This document shows, in pieces, positions 36,712 through 48,013 of a stretch of DNA of 64,000 nucleotides. Position 1 is the first letter of the stretch. Every line of letters begins with the position of its first letter. This DNA is from Isoperla grammatica. Its lineage: Eukaryota > Arthropoda > Insecta > Plecoptera > Perlodidae. Position numbers and translations under genes: made by a program. The DNA lies in NCBI GenBank assembly GCA_945910005.1, contig OX246744.1, positions 1,803,950-1,867,949 of the forward strand, written 5' to 3'. The notes beneath the pieces are model-generated. The model was not told the DNA's origin. It saw nothing but the letters and a program-made list of their open reading frames with translations, and searched no databases.

Positions 36712-37899
36712 TTGAATTCCAGTATTAGCGTATTATTCAACTGATATATTCAAATGTTAGAGCCCATTTGATAGTGCATTGCTTATTTTCTATGTCATTT
36801 AAATGTATATTAAGTCCCACTCATTTAAGAGTAAAACAATCATAATGACGCATTATGGAAATACAAAGTATGTTCTCTTCTCTGTATAAGTTAACATGTT
36901 TTCATTCCCGGAAACTATAAGGGGAAAGTTGTGGAATAATCAAAAACACAAAACATGTACGTGTTACTTAATTTATATCAATGAAGTTTTAAAGCATATA
37001 ACTTACATTAACATACATTGTTGCGCACTTCGCATAATATGAAGTTCTTAGTGATACTTAGTGTGCGTTCTGTAGTTGAGTCTAATAGGGACGAGATACA
37101 TTTAAGACGAATTCTGGGAGTTTTGAGCCTGTTCGGCCTCAAGATCTATTTTTATCGGGATCGCAATCTTAATCCGAAAATCGTGAAAGAGTTAACTTAC
37201 ACGGTCTATATGGCGCTGTTCACAACTAAATTGTGATGTGTTAATAATTGTAATGGGAAAATGTACGATTGCGATCCCAATGCCGACAATTATGAGTATG
37301 ACTTTAGGATATTACGTGAAGGAAACTGATTGTACACACTTTTTTTTAGAATACTTCCACAACAGGCAAAGACTCCAAAGTCCCTAGAAGTGCTCGCACA
37401 CGTCATCTCGTGCGTGACCCCCCCCCCCCCCCCTCCTCCGCCCCCTCGGGGGGAACGTCCGTCACTTACAGTTAGGCGACGCGTTTTTTTTTGTTTTCCG
37501 CGTAGGTGAACTAATTTGGTCGGTTTTCTTTGCGTGCGGGAAGCCCTGCGGTACATTCAAGGTCGCTTTTTGCATTTCCTTCCTTCGTACGGTTCACTCG
37601 CTTTGTCGTCGACATGGGCTCGGATCACTTGATGTGCCACTCTTGTATAACGACATGGGCTCGGATTATACTCGGTTGGTGTCACCACAACACGACAAGT
37701 TTAGTGGTGGTGGTTGGGTTGGTAGGACAGAACACAATCATATTTACTGTAACAACTCTTCTGCATTCATTGTGTTTACGATATTGCTCGTTGTTTCTCA
37801 TAACGCATGTTGCCTATTGATTCAGTCAAAGTTCAAACAAATAATAGAGTAATAATTAATAATTTGTCGTAGGTGCACACACCAGCTTTAGCTGATATG
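36712..37899 (+). other. anonymous segment with C run
   Basis: C run at about 37418-37432 next to G/C-rich DNA. The 72-96 codon frames show no domain. Confidence 0.6.
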
Positions 37900-38095
37900 C
37901 CAGAGTGTTTGGATAATTGGGAGGGAATGCCCGAGGGCTGACACACAGATAACAAATTCACTGCTGATAGTAGGACTCAATCCCAGCATTCACCTTTACG
38001 ACCGAGGAAAAACTCTGAAAAACCTTCGGTCAGGATTGCCGGTGGCCGGAATCGAACCGGCGACCTCCCGGATTGGCGTCTTACCGCTAATAAGA
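37900..38095 (-). repeat. tRNA-derived SINE, minus orientation
   Basis: Plus strand: 'gtttggataattgggaggga', 'ctcaatcccagcattcacc', then 'gtggccggaatcgaaccggc' (B box reverse complement) and 'gacctcccggattggcgtct'. A good copy of the family at 7610 and 42555. Confidence 0.85.
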
Positions 38096-38504
38096 GTGCG
38101 TGAGTGTGTTATTCAAACACCCCGCCGCTTTCAGCCACGCATGCGCACCGCTGACTCACCCGATACGGTTGCGCGCGCTGCGAAGGGCGCTGGCCCCGCC
38201 CCCTTATTGTTTTACTGAGCACGGAAGTCTGGCTGGGCTACCGAGGTAGATCCTGCGTCCGATAACACTCGCAGACCTCCCTGAAACAAACTGACAGTGA
38301 CGCGTCAATCAATCCACGCAACTACTTTCTATTTATAACTCGACGTTTTGTTATCTATAGCGTGTTTTTTTTTCTTTTCCATTGAGTTTCAGCGATTATT
38401 CAAAAAGTCAAAGATAGATTTCTTTTTTCGTTTGCGTAGAGGTACACTTCAAGTAGTGTAGTGTACTGAATTCTGGAACGCAGCCACTATTCTAATAATG
38501 CGTC
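38096..38504 (+). other. anonymous segment
   Basis: Nothing recognised. Confidence 0.6.
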
Positions 38505-39335
38505 AGACCCCCTCGGAAACAAGGGACCATTGCTAAATGTTGAGTTGTACAAAGTCTCCCTTCCTATCAGGAGCACAGCCGCTACTGAACCTCTTTGTTG
38601 TCCTGTACTCCTGATCCCGGTAAGCTAAGTATCGTGTGAAGCAAGGCGGACCCCCTCGGAAACAAGGGGCCATTGCTTAATGTTGAGTTGCACAAAGTCT
38701 CCCTTCCTATCAGGAGCACGGCCGCTAATGAACCTCCTAGTTGTCCTGTTCTCCTGATCCCGGCAAGCTAAGTATCGTGTGAAGCAAGGCAGACCCCCTC
38801 GGAAACAAGGGACCATTGCTAAATGTTGAGTTACACAGAGTCTCCCTTCCTATCAGGAGCACGGCCGCTAATGAACCTCCTAGTTGTCCTGTACTCCTGA
38901 TCCCGGCAAGCTAAGTATCGTGTGAAGCAAGGCGGACCCCCTCGGAAACAAGGGGCCATTGCTTAATGTTGAGTTGCACAAAGTCTCCCTTCCTATCAGG
39001 AGCACGGCCGCTAATGAACCTCCTAGTTGTCCTGTTCTCCTGATCCCGGCAAGCTAAGTATCGTGTGAAGCAAGGCAGACCCCCTCGGAAACAAGGGACC
39101 ATTGCTAAATGTTGAGTTACACAGAGTCTCCCTTCCTATCACGAGCACGGCCGCTAATGAACCCCCTTGTTGTCCTGTACTCCTGATCCCTGCAAGCTGG
39201 GAAGCAAAACAGACCCCCTCGGAAACAAGGGACCATTGCTAAATGTTGAGTAGCACAGAGTCTCCCTTCCTATCACGAGCACGGCCGCTAATGAACCTCC
39301 TTGTTGTCCTGTTCTCCTGATCCTAGGCGGAGAGG
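38505..39335 (+). repeat. 143-bp satellite, about six copies, dimeric higher-order repeat
   Basis: Unit starts 'accccctcggaaacaaggg' at 38507, 38650, 38793, 38936 and 39079 (143 bp apart) and 39213 (134 bp). The copies at 38650 and 38936 resemble each other most, and the copies at 38793 and 39079 likewise, giving a 286-bp dimer. Segments 38625-38816 and 38911-39102 appear identical. The repeated 63-codon minus-strand frame is a product of this. Confidence 0.96.
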
Positions 39336-39634
39336 TCGGAGGCCGCACGATTGCCGCGCAATTCAAACGCAATTCTTTCTAATCGGCAGCGTTCGTTGTT
39401 TCTTCCCAGCGCTCTCGACTTGGTTGTGAAATCGATTCATCGATTAATTACTCGGGCGATTGAGTCACAACTTGTTGTGTTGGAAGGTGGGGAGGAGACT
39501 GTTTAGTGCAGACTTGGATAACATCCTAACTGCGAAAATGTCAAGTTTAATTGCCAAGAGACCACTCCTGGAGAACGATTAAAATACTGTCCTGATAAGC
39601 CCTAAAGTAATTATGTTTTTATTGTTTGGTGTTT
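39336..39634 (+). other. anonymous segment
   Basis: Nothing recognised. Confidence 0.6.
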
Positions 39635-39790
39635 AAGGACATACTCGACAGCTTAGGTCATATGACGTATTCCGTGTCAAATCCAGTATACGTTGCAGGG
39701 GTCGTCATAAGGGGAGTCCAGCAATGGAGGGCAGGGCCAAGTGGAAGGAGGAATCTTAAATGGGACAGTGGGGTGAAGTGAGGGGGAGGG
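39635..39790 (+). repeat. SINE-like repeat C
   Basis: 'ggacatactcgacagcttag', 'gtcataaggggagtccagc', 'gcagggccaagtggaagg'. Confidence 0.85.
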
Positions 39791-41089
39791 ACAGGTCTCC
39801 CCATCTAAAAGAAGCCAACTCTGGACATTGTCTAAAACCGTGAACAATCTATAAATTACAAACGCGATAATGCACAAGAATCGTGTTTCATTACCACCCA
39901 GTGGTCGGGGGGGGGGGAGGACCTCCCCCCCTTAAATAAATACAAAAAATTGGTTTAACCATCCCACTATAAAGAAATACTTTCATGACCATCCGCCACC
40001 TCACCCCTTCCCTTCAATACCACTTCCATAGCCACTTGTCATAAACTATAAACTAAGTGTGTATAGATATAGACAAAACACAGAAGTACAAACAAGTACA
40101 AGTACAACGTAAGTACAATGTGTAAGGGACTCGTACTTGAAAATAGTTATTATTATTATGATCATCCTCTTGTCACCCATATGTTACTTTATTTATACAC
40201 GCTCTTTCAATACCATTCCAATCGCTACCTTTCAAACTCGATATATTTCTGACACATTTTCTAACAAAGAGTTTTTCGTCCTAGCTAGACACCGCGATCT
40301 CCGTGGCCTAACCTCAATATTCTCATGCACTGTACTACGCCCCCCCCCCCCCCCTCGATTATGTAAGAGAAAAAGAGCATTTCCTACGATCACGACGTAA
40401 CCTACTTATTTTTTCCAATCGTCTCGCGTGGAGTCGTCGTTCGGTTGGGCCGTTGTTCCATTGACGCGGTCTCGTCTTGCTGTTTTACACACCTGCCTGC
40501 GCGCGCAGAAACTGGGCCATCTACCGCGGGAACAAAGGTCTAATCGGGAGCAACCGTGACTCTATGGATATCGAATACGTTATCGATCTATTTGAGAACG
40601 TTATCGATCGTGCGCGACGGATTGGCTAACTAACGGTTGTGTTGAACCGAGGTAAGGGTCAGACTGAGGAGGTGTCTGGTTCGAACTCTGAGGCCATTCT
40701 TCGGGACGACTGACTGGTCGGAGAAGATTCTTCAGTTTTGAAGATTTTATAAAAATTAATTTTAAACCGCCAAATAGCTTATTTGCTACAAATAAAACAA
40801 ATAACTTTCTTATTTTGTAAGCTGAAATACCGGTCATTAGCCATGTTGTTGCAAACCTCCCCCTTCCCTACCTGCCCCCTTCCTACCCTCTGCCACCTGC
40901 CTACCTTTTTGGAAATTAATAAACATAATAATATGTTTATGTTACATTTTTCTCTTGATATTACCAGTGGCGTTTCCCCCTGACCGCTATCCCCGGCTAA
41001 ATGACCCATCTAACGATATTTCTTTTAACTACAAAACTAAAATTCCATTAGATGGCGAAGAAAATTGGCAGAAGGCGCAGAAAAAAATA
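39791..41089 (+). other. anonymous segment with G and C runs
   Basis: G run near 39907-39917 and C run at 40340-40354. No gene seen. Confidence 0.6.
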
Positions 41090-41260
41090 GTACTATTCCA
41101 ACATCTTTGGTCGTAAGAGGCGACAAATTTAAGGAGACCCTGTCCCTTCCACTTGGCCCTACCCTCCCTTGCTGGACTCCCCTTATGACGACCCCCGCGA
41201 TATATAATGGATCTGACGCGGGGGACATCATAATATGACCAAAGCTGTCGAGTACAGCAA
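41090..41260 (-). repeat. SINE-like repeat C, minus orientation
   Basis: 'ggtcgtaagaggcgacaaat', 'gctggactccccttatgacg', 'agctgtcgagtacagcaag'. Confidence 0.85.
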
Positions 41261-41308
41261 GTAATAAGTTTGATGTTGCTTTCTTCTCTTGATATCACAC
41301 ATGAGTAG

Positions 41309-41802
41309 CACTCAGAGCTCGTCCAAAGCACTCGGTGCTCGTCTAAAGCCCTCGGAGCTCGTCCAAAGCACTCAGAGCTCGTCCAAAGCACTCGGTGCTC
41401 GTCTAAAGCCCTCGGAGCTCGTCCAAAGCACTCAGAGCTCGTCCAAAGCACTCGGTGCTAACCTTAAGCCCTCGGAGCTCGTCCAAAGCACTCAGAGCTA
41501 GTCCAAAGCACTCGGTGCTCGTCTAAAGCCCTCGGAGCTCGTCCAAAGCACTCAGAGCTCGTCCAAAGCACTCAGAGCTCGTCCAAAGCACTCGGTGCTC
41601 ATCTAAAGCCCTCGGTGCTCGTCCAAAGCACCGGTGCTCGTCCAAAGCACTCAGAGCTCGTCCAAAGCACTCGGAGCTCGTCCAAAGCACTCGGAGCTCG
41701 CCCAAAGCACTCGGAGCTCGTCCAAAGCACTCAGAGCTCGTCCAAAGCACTCAGTGCTCGTCCAAAGCACTCAGAGCTCGTCCAAAGCACTGAGTGCTCG
41801 TC
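41309..41802 (+). repeat. 20-bp minisatellite with 60-bp higher-order structure
   Basis: About 25 units of 'cactcagagctcgtccaaag' type. In the first part three variants alternate in strict order (cactcagagct..., cactcggtgct..., ccctcggagct...), giving a 60-bp trimer repeated about four times. Later units are mostly single variants. Many units contain the palindrome GAGCTC. Frames on both strands are open because 60 is a multiple of three. Confidence 0.97.
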
Positions 41803-41996
41803 CGACGTGTGTCCACGTGTTCGGCCAGTGAGTCTAGCCCGGCGCACCCTCAGTCCGCCGCGGGCGTTGTTCACCGTTGCCGCGATCAGCCATGAGACTT
41901 GCTGACCCCTCCCCCGCCGGTCCCGTTACGAGCCGGGGGTCAGGGGTCAGCCGGGCGTGGGACGCGGCGGTCACGTGATGCCGACCATATCTGCAA

Positions 41997-42260
41997 CAGG
42001 ACCGTGATTATGAAGAAGGGAGTAGGGGAAGCCTCATAAAGTCGTCTTACAATAACTTCGGCAATGCTTTCGTCATCAATCAATGACGTGTTTACGGTCC
42101 CGGCCAATTGGCTGGCTGGCTGCCGCTCACCCACCCGTGACGGAAGCATTACCGGAGATGTTGTACGACGACTATACCGGCGCTTAGCCTACTCCTGTCG
42201 AATAGTACCAAGGGGACCATCGGCTTTACGTCCCATCCGAAAGGACGGTGTAACTTTGAC
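41997..42260 (+). repeat. dispersed repeat I, copy 2, split by a MITE
   Basis: Homologous to 32041-32275 ('gtaccaaggggaccatcgg', 'cccatccgaaaggacggtgt') with an extra 134 bp at 42040-42173. Confidence 0.85.
42040..42173. mobile_element. 134-bp MITE nested in repeat I
   Basis: Left arm AGTCGTCTTACAA...AATGCTTTCGTCA and right arm TGACGGAAGCATT...TTGTACGACGACT are inverted repeats of about 35 bp. The paralogue at 32041-32275 lacks this sequence. The target duplication is not clear. Confidence 0.8.
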
Positions 42261-42554
42261 CAGTCATATAGGTTCCTCCACTAACCTGGACTGCCGAGCA
42301 GTTGACGAGAAGAACAAAGCTGTTAGACAAGCTTTCGAACCCTCCAATCTGCTCTAACTAACGGTAACTAGTGTTTCGGAGGAGAGCGGTCACCCACCCT
42401 CCTCTTGATTTAGCCCGAGGTTGCTTAACTTTGGTGTTCGTATGGGAACCGGCTAAGAGACCGCGGCTAAACCGTTGGCTGTGCAAATCGTTGTTGAAAT
42501 GTAGGGAAATTTGCATTTGGAGGCTACTTTCAACCGTAGGGAAATCACCATCTA

Positions 42555-42640
42555 GCCGATGGAGATGGCTCAGTGGTAAGACGCGAGACTCTAATTCGGG
42601 AGGTCGCCGGTTCGATTCCGGCCACCGGCAGTCCTGCAAT
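42555..42640 (+). repeat. tRNA-derived SINE head, plus orientation
   Basis: 'gagatggctcagtggtaaga' is an A box and 'gccggttcgattccggccac' a B box with a perfect T stem. The 3' CACCGGC can pair with GCCGATG upstream at six of seven positions, but the distance to the D stem is too long for a working tRNA. I read it as the Pol III promoter of a SINE. It is followed by a tetranucleotide repeat. Confidence 0.8.
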
Positions 42641-42671
42641 CACTTGGCATTGTGGCACCCGGTATTAGTTG

Positions 42672-42693
42672 TCTGTCTGTCTGCCTGCCTGCC

Positions 42694-42778
<85 letters not shown>

Positions 42779-42789
42779 GCCTGCCTGCC

Positions 42790-42872
<83 letters not shown>

Positions 42873-42905
42873 ATGTATGTATGTATGTCTGCCTGTCTGT
42901 CTGTC
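42672..42905 (+). repeat. (CTGT)n microsatellite, about 234 bp
   Basis: Tetranucleotide tract with CTGC and TATG variant blocks near both ends and at 42777-42791. It produces SVCL and TDRQ frames on both strands; none is a gene. Confidence 0.98.
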
Positions 42906-45134
42906 CGATGAGGTGCATGCAAATTCAAATGTCTGACCCGCTAATATAAGGAGGACATTTACGAGGAAGCTGCTTGGAGCCGTCAGTGTCGTTTTGTTCG
43001 TTTGTTGCACCGGTTACATGACATTACACAGAGTTCGTGCGGCCACTTGGGCAGCCCTGGGGCAACTATCGAGCTACACTCACTCACTGCGGTCCTGGGT
43101 TCGACCTTATGGCATTTTTTAAGAAAACACTTTATTATTAGTATTATTAGCGGCTCTACTTACTTATGTCCCGTCTTACAATGTCCCAATAACTACTTAT
43201 TCGTCGAATAGCTTGTTTTCTCCATGGCAACGCCCAATCAAAACTCTTGAAATCCTTTAGCCTAATTGCTACAAATAACTTTACTATTAGGAGATTGTAA
43301 GACCGGCCCTAAGTACGATAATAAAATAGTATTATTAGTTTTCCAGTTTCGTCTTTATGATGTTGTGTGATGTAATACCGGTATTCGAACCCAAAATCTT
43401 TGATTCCGCGTACCGTAGTTCTTGCCACTACCCAGACCACACAAAATGCCCGGAAATGCTACAGTTGGGTTAGAATTACATCACATTAACAAACATATGC
43501 AATATAATGTATCAAAATAAAAGGGGTGAGACAAAGTATGTATTCATATGTTGGTATTGGAGCGTAGTAACGGTGCTGCCAACATGGCGAGCGGAATATA
43601 GTAAAGCCCAAAGTTTTTCGAAACGGGTAGCGAGAGTGGGTGCGTATATTGTGGGGGGGTTGGGGGGCGTCATTGTAGGCTACCCGAACAGGGGCAAACA
43701 TCGTGAGTATATCCACAACTCTATACACCGACCACAACATCTTTAATTAGAACCTTACGTGGTTTCAATCTAATATATATTATTGTAATTAAAGTAAAAC
43801 TACTCTACTTAGTGACTTCCGTGATTTCAAACTTCTTGAAATAATTATTCGATTTACATTTTTTGAACGGAGTAAAAGTGAAATATGTACGCGTTTGAAA
43901 GCTGTATTGCGATTAGACTACGCCCACAAGTGTGCTTATGTCTAACCCAAGGTCAGGGACATGATTGACAGCTGATCTGTCAGCACACGCGGATGTAGTG
44001 CGGTAGTTTACTGCTTGGACGAGTTACAACTATTATGTGCACAGGTAGAATTGCTACCGTGAAAGTTGTTTTATTTGAGTTGGGTGGGTGTGTTGTCGTA
44101 ACTGCGATTAGAATCATTCACTATGGGCCCCCTTTAGTATAAATAATAGATACCACTTTCAAAAAAATATTTTAATTGATAGGTATGTCAAATTCATGCA
44201 GCAATCAAGACCTCTTTGCTATACAGCCAGAATGTATTTCGTAGATTGTATTTTTGTACATGTAGGGACATATTTATTGAGAATTTAAGAGTTTAATAAT
44301 TTGACAATTACAATAATATCTCATAATTTTCTATCGTTTTTTTTCTCTGGGTCTTGATACTGTTTAGCTCCACAATATTCCAGCATTTTAATATTGATTG
44401 TCATTTTAAATCGAAATGAAATCGAGAAAAATCATTAATCGATTGGAAATTTTTAGTTGTTGCAATATTTCAATGACGCTCGTATTCCCTCTCTTCGGGT
44501 AAACTATATTTTTTTCAATAATTATATTCAAGAAGAAAACGCTCGTGAAAAGTAATATTTAGTTCACGTCATGTTACGTGCTCAGAAAGTGAAAATAGTA
44601 AACAAATACATTTATAATAGCCAGTCAATTAATTAGCGAGCAATAACAGCAGCACTTAGCTGAACGCTATTTACGCGCAGTCTAGCGGAGCACTGGTTAA
44701 TTAGAATTATGTTGCCTAATCCACTCCCTATAGAGTGAGTCGTCGTACTTTGTGCATACGTTTATTTTGTTTTAGAGGTTTTGCTGACCAATGTAATACT
44801 CTTAGAGTACGTATATAAATATTAGCTGGAGTGAATCATTAGAAGATATGCGGATGTGGCTTGAATGGACTTGTGTACAGGTTGAAGGTTACTATATATT
44901 TTAGCTACTCAGTGCATTAATTTACTTGCTTGCTATGCTGTTCTCTTTGAAGCATATTTATTTGTTTATTTATTTATTTAATGTCTATCCTATTCAGTTA
45001 TAAAAACTGATTTACAAAGGAGGACCTGGCTATGCATACAATTAATAATAATGAAGTCATAAATAACAATAACAACAAACATATATTACATCCATTATTA
45101 CGAATGCATGTTTTTGTTTCCAATCAAGGAGTGT
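42906..45134 (+). other. anonymous AT-rich segment
   Basis: Over two kilobases with no recognised gene, RNA or repeat. Confidence 0.6.
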
Positions 45135-45385
45135 TTAGTTTATAACAGTGTCTCAAGATGATGATATTTGAGTTTAAGTCCCATATTTTTGCAACTTTGG
45201 CTAATCGAGACGATGAGTGGGTGAAATATGAAGATGAAGATGAAAACCCGCCACATTTCTGAATCAGATCCGTTTGATATTGCGGGGGTCGTCATAAGGA
45301 GAGTCAGCAAGGGAGGGCAGGGCCAAGTGGGAGGAAAAAGACCGCGTCTCCATTTGTCGCCTCTTACGACTGGCAGAGTGGCTCC
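45135..45385 (+). repeat. repeats F and C, adjoining
   Basis: 'ttgcaactttggctaatcga' and 'gggtgaaatatgaagatga' belong to repeat F (compare 49280-49325). From 45280 'gggggtcgtcataaggaga' and 'tcttacgactggcagagtg' are repeat C. Confidence 0.8.
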
Positions 45386-46159
45386 AATCAACGGCCCGGC
45401 GCGTGCGCGAGTGATGCTTCTGTACTGCGCGTGCGCCAACGCGCGCTACACTTCCGTAACGTGTCCGAACCAATCAAACAACAGTTTGACATCGGTATTT
45501 GCTTGGACGGGGGCCAAAACAATATCACAGTCTCATATTTTCTAAAATCGTTGATTATTTTTCAGGATTTGTTTGCGTTCCGAGTAGTTAGTCGGATCGA
45601 GAGAGAAAGTGACTTTCACCCCGGGCTGCGCTACGCGTTACGCCGCACGCGTTACGCCGCAGCGCACCGCGTTAGCGTGGGCGCAATACAATACAATACA
45701 ATACAATACAATACAATACACGCCACGCGGCCGCAAACAATTATTTGCACAAATAAATGTCATTATTTGTTGTATGTTTACCTTGCCTGAGGAACTCTCG
45801 ATGTCGGTCTGTTAAAACTGTCTCGAAAATGTGTTAAAATTGCCCCAAACGTAAACCAAAATATGTCATCCTGTAGAGAATTTCCTGCTCTTTCTTATGA
45901 ATGTTTCTTTGTTCCAATCAATACTTCCGTTTTACAGATGTTTTTAATTACCTTTTGTAATGTGATGTGGCTGCGGTCACGTTTCACACCTACTTGAGAA
46001 CATCTACAAAGTGGAAATATTTATTGGAATAAAAAACCATTCATAAGAAAGTGCATTAAATTCTCTAAAGAATTACTTAGTTTAATTTTATTTTTGGGAC
46101 AGTTGAAAGACATTTTAAAGCAGTTTTAAAAGACCGTAATCGGATTTTCCGTAAGGTAA
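45386..46159 (+). repeat. anonymous DNA with (AATAC)n
   Basis: Pentanucleotide AATAC repeat at about 45687-45720. The rest is unrecognised; the frames of 105 and 119 codons are broken up by repeats and lack domains. Confidence 0.7.
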
Positions 46160-46249
46160 GTGAACAACGTACTCGTTAGCTTAGGTCATATGACGTCTTC
46201 CGAATCAGATCCATTAGTGGTTGTGGAGGGGGGGGGGGGGGGGGGGGGG
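46160..46249 (+). repeat. repeat C fragment ending in a 22-base G run
   Basis: 'acgtactcgttagcttagg', 'cttccgaatcagatccatta' followed by G22 (46228-46249). Confidence 0.85.
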
Positions 46250-46534
46250 CGTAACACAGCATACCTTGCACTATAGGGAGTTACGCCTGTGGCAAAATTC
46301 TTTGACCACTACTGTAGCTGCGTGTGGACCGTCGAACGAAGCTCTTGCAATGTTGACGAAACGTCATGAGTGAGTAGAGTGAGTGACGGACGATATCACG
46401 ACGAGTGACCACAACTCTCTGGTTTTCATTAGCAATCAATGGGTCACTCTTAGCCCGGGGGCTCCACTGCCACAACCTTCGCAGCTTTCCTCGGAACAGC
46501 TGTTGGCTGCATTCTGACTGACCACTCAATACAC

Positions 46535-46665
46535 ACTTTAGTGTTTAACGACGTACTCGACACCTTACGCCATATGACGTCTACCGATAGAAGTGGCTCA
46601 GCGGTGAGGTCGTCGGTTCGATTCCGGCCACCGGCAATCCTGGCTTACGGTTTTTTCCGAGGCTA
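46535..46665 (+). repeat. repeat C start joined to a tRNA-derived SINE
   Basis: 'acgacgtactcgacacctta' then 'aagtggctcagcggtgaggt' (A box) directly beside 'cgtcggttcgattccggcc' (B box). The anticodon region is deleted compared with 42555-42640. Confidence 0.75.
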
Positions 46666-46667
46666 AA

Positions 46668-46960
46668 AACAATAAATAAATGAATAAATTCACATTTAGA
46701 GTCTACCCACTCAGTAACTAAACTGATTTGCAGTGGGGGACTTTAATTTAAAGTGACTAAACCTACCCTGTAGGCTTCGAACACCATCGACGAGTGAGCG
46801 ATAACCAATCAAAGATCGATATTTCAAATATGAAACATATGAATCAGTGATTGGACAGTGCGAACACCTGCGGACAAATGCCAGAATCAACAAGGCTCAT
46901 TCAGAACAACTTTGAATTTATTGAGTGCTACGTTGCTAGGACGTCTCCAATAGTTTCGTG
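46668..46960 (-). repeat. SINE-like repeat D, minus orientation, near full length
   Basis: A/T-rich tail at the left, 'agagtctacccactcagtaa', 'gtgactaaacctaccctgta', 'gagcgataaccaatcaaaga', ending 'ctacgttgctaggacgtctc'. Confidence 0.88.
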
Positions 46961-47995
46961 GCCAATGTTGGCGACTAGAACTATACTGTATAGAATTCAA
47001 ATTCAAATGATCAGTTACTCTGTTGTAACGGGGCAAACAAACAAAGCAACACAAGAGTTGTATTATGTAAGTTATGTCTTGGATAAACGTTTGTAATTGT
47101 ATAGGTAAATGTTTTTGAAGGTTTTCTTCACGAAATTATTCGTATTCCCTTTCTAAGAGTCGTCGGTCGGTGTATTATCATCACCCAGTTCCATTCTGTA
47201 TCTCAAGGCTTCAATAGTCGCCCATCCTTGAACCGGGCGACGATTTAGCCCGAGTATAAACGATGAGCGACAAAAACCAAACAACTCAAACCGAAGGTCG
47301 CCGGAACCAATAATTGCAATCGATAACCGAGCAATAATAACGTCTGATTATCTGAGTATCTCGGCCCCGAGCGCGTTTAGAGTCGGTATTTGCATATATC
47401 GAGCGAGTGTTAAGACCTAAAACTTTTTTGCCAGTTTCTAGATGTGTCCTTGGTTCGAACGAAGACAACGAATGCGAGACATCGGAGATAAACTCGGAGA
47501 AATGTTTATTATAAGCTTGCGATGTGTATGGCTTTATTGCGATTTCAGAGTGAGACATATACCTAAATGATTCTGTATGTCTAGTATACCCCGAGGTTAA
47601 AGTCGAGGGGACACGAGGGGACACACCATGTCCCTTATCGGCCATGTCCCTACCCTGATGAGAAGCCTAACACAGGGACACGCATGTCTCTTTTGTGTCC
47701 TGCTAGAGTCCATGTTTATGACACAACACTTCCTTCATTAATTAATAATTTGCATTTATTTATTTTCTGACCCATATAAAAATACGGTTGTAGACATTAA
47801 TAACACCCCCTGTAAAAAAATCGGAAGAGATGAGTAATTGTTTTGTAAAAGTAGTATATTATTTCAAATCTTGTAGGTTTATAATTTATAATGAATCATA
47901 AAATGTAAAATAATGTATATAACATCATCAGTTACTGTAGCTACTTCAGTTGTTATCTATACAAAAAATATAACAAATCAGAAATATTAGTGTAC
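46961..47995 (+). other. anonymous segment
   Basis: A 119-codon minus-strand frame at 47286-47645 has no recognised domain. Short repeats of 'ggacacgaggggacac' lie near 47606. Confidence 0.5.
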
Positions 47996-48013
47996 GGGGG
48001 GGGGGGGGGGGGG
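47996..48013 (+). repeat. 18-base G run
   Basis: Uninterrupted G18 in AT-rich DNA. Confidence 0.97.

Noticed and set aside
41029..41905. Several frames of 65-140 codons on both strands
   Set aside because: They come from the 20-bp minisatellite with 60-bp period and the adjoining repeat C.
42555..42640. A functional tRNA gene
   Set aside because: Although A and B boxes are good, spacing from acceptor to D stem is wrong and the sequence is one of several dispersed diverged copies; it is better explained as a SINE head.
42371..43010. Open frames of 139 and 192 codons on both strands
   Set aside because: They run through the (CTGT)n microsatellite and a SINE; the repeats SVCL and TDRQ are pure microsatellite products.
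47286..47645. 119-codon minus-strand frame as a possible gene
   Set aside because: No recognisable domain, no splice or promoter context, and short internal repeats at the start; length is within chance for this window.
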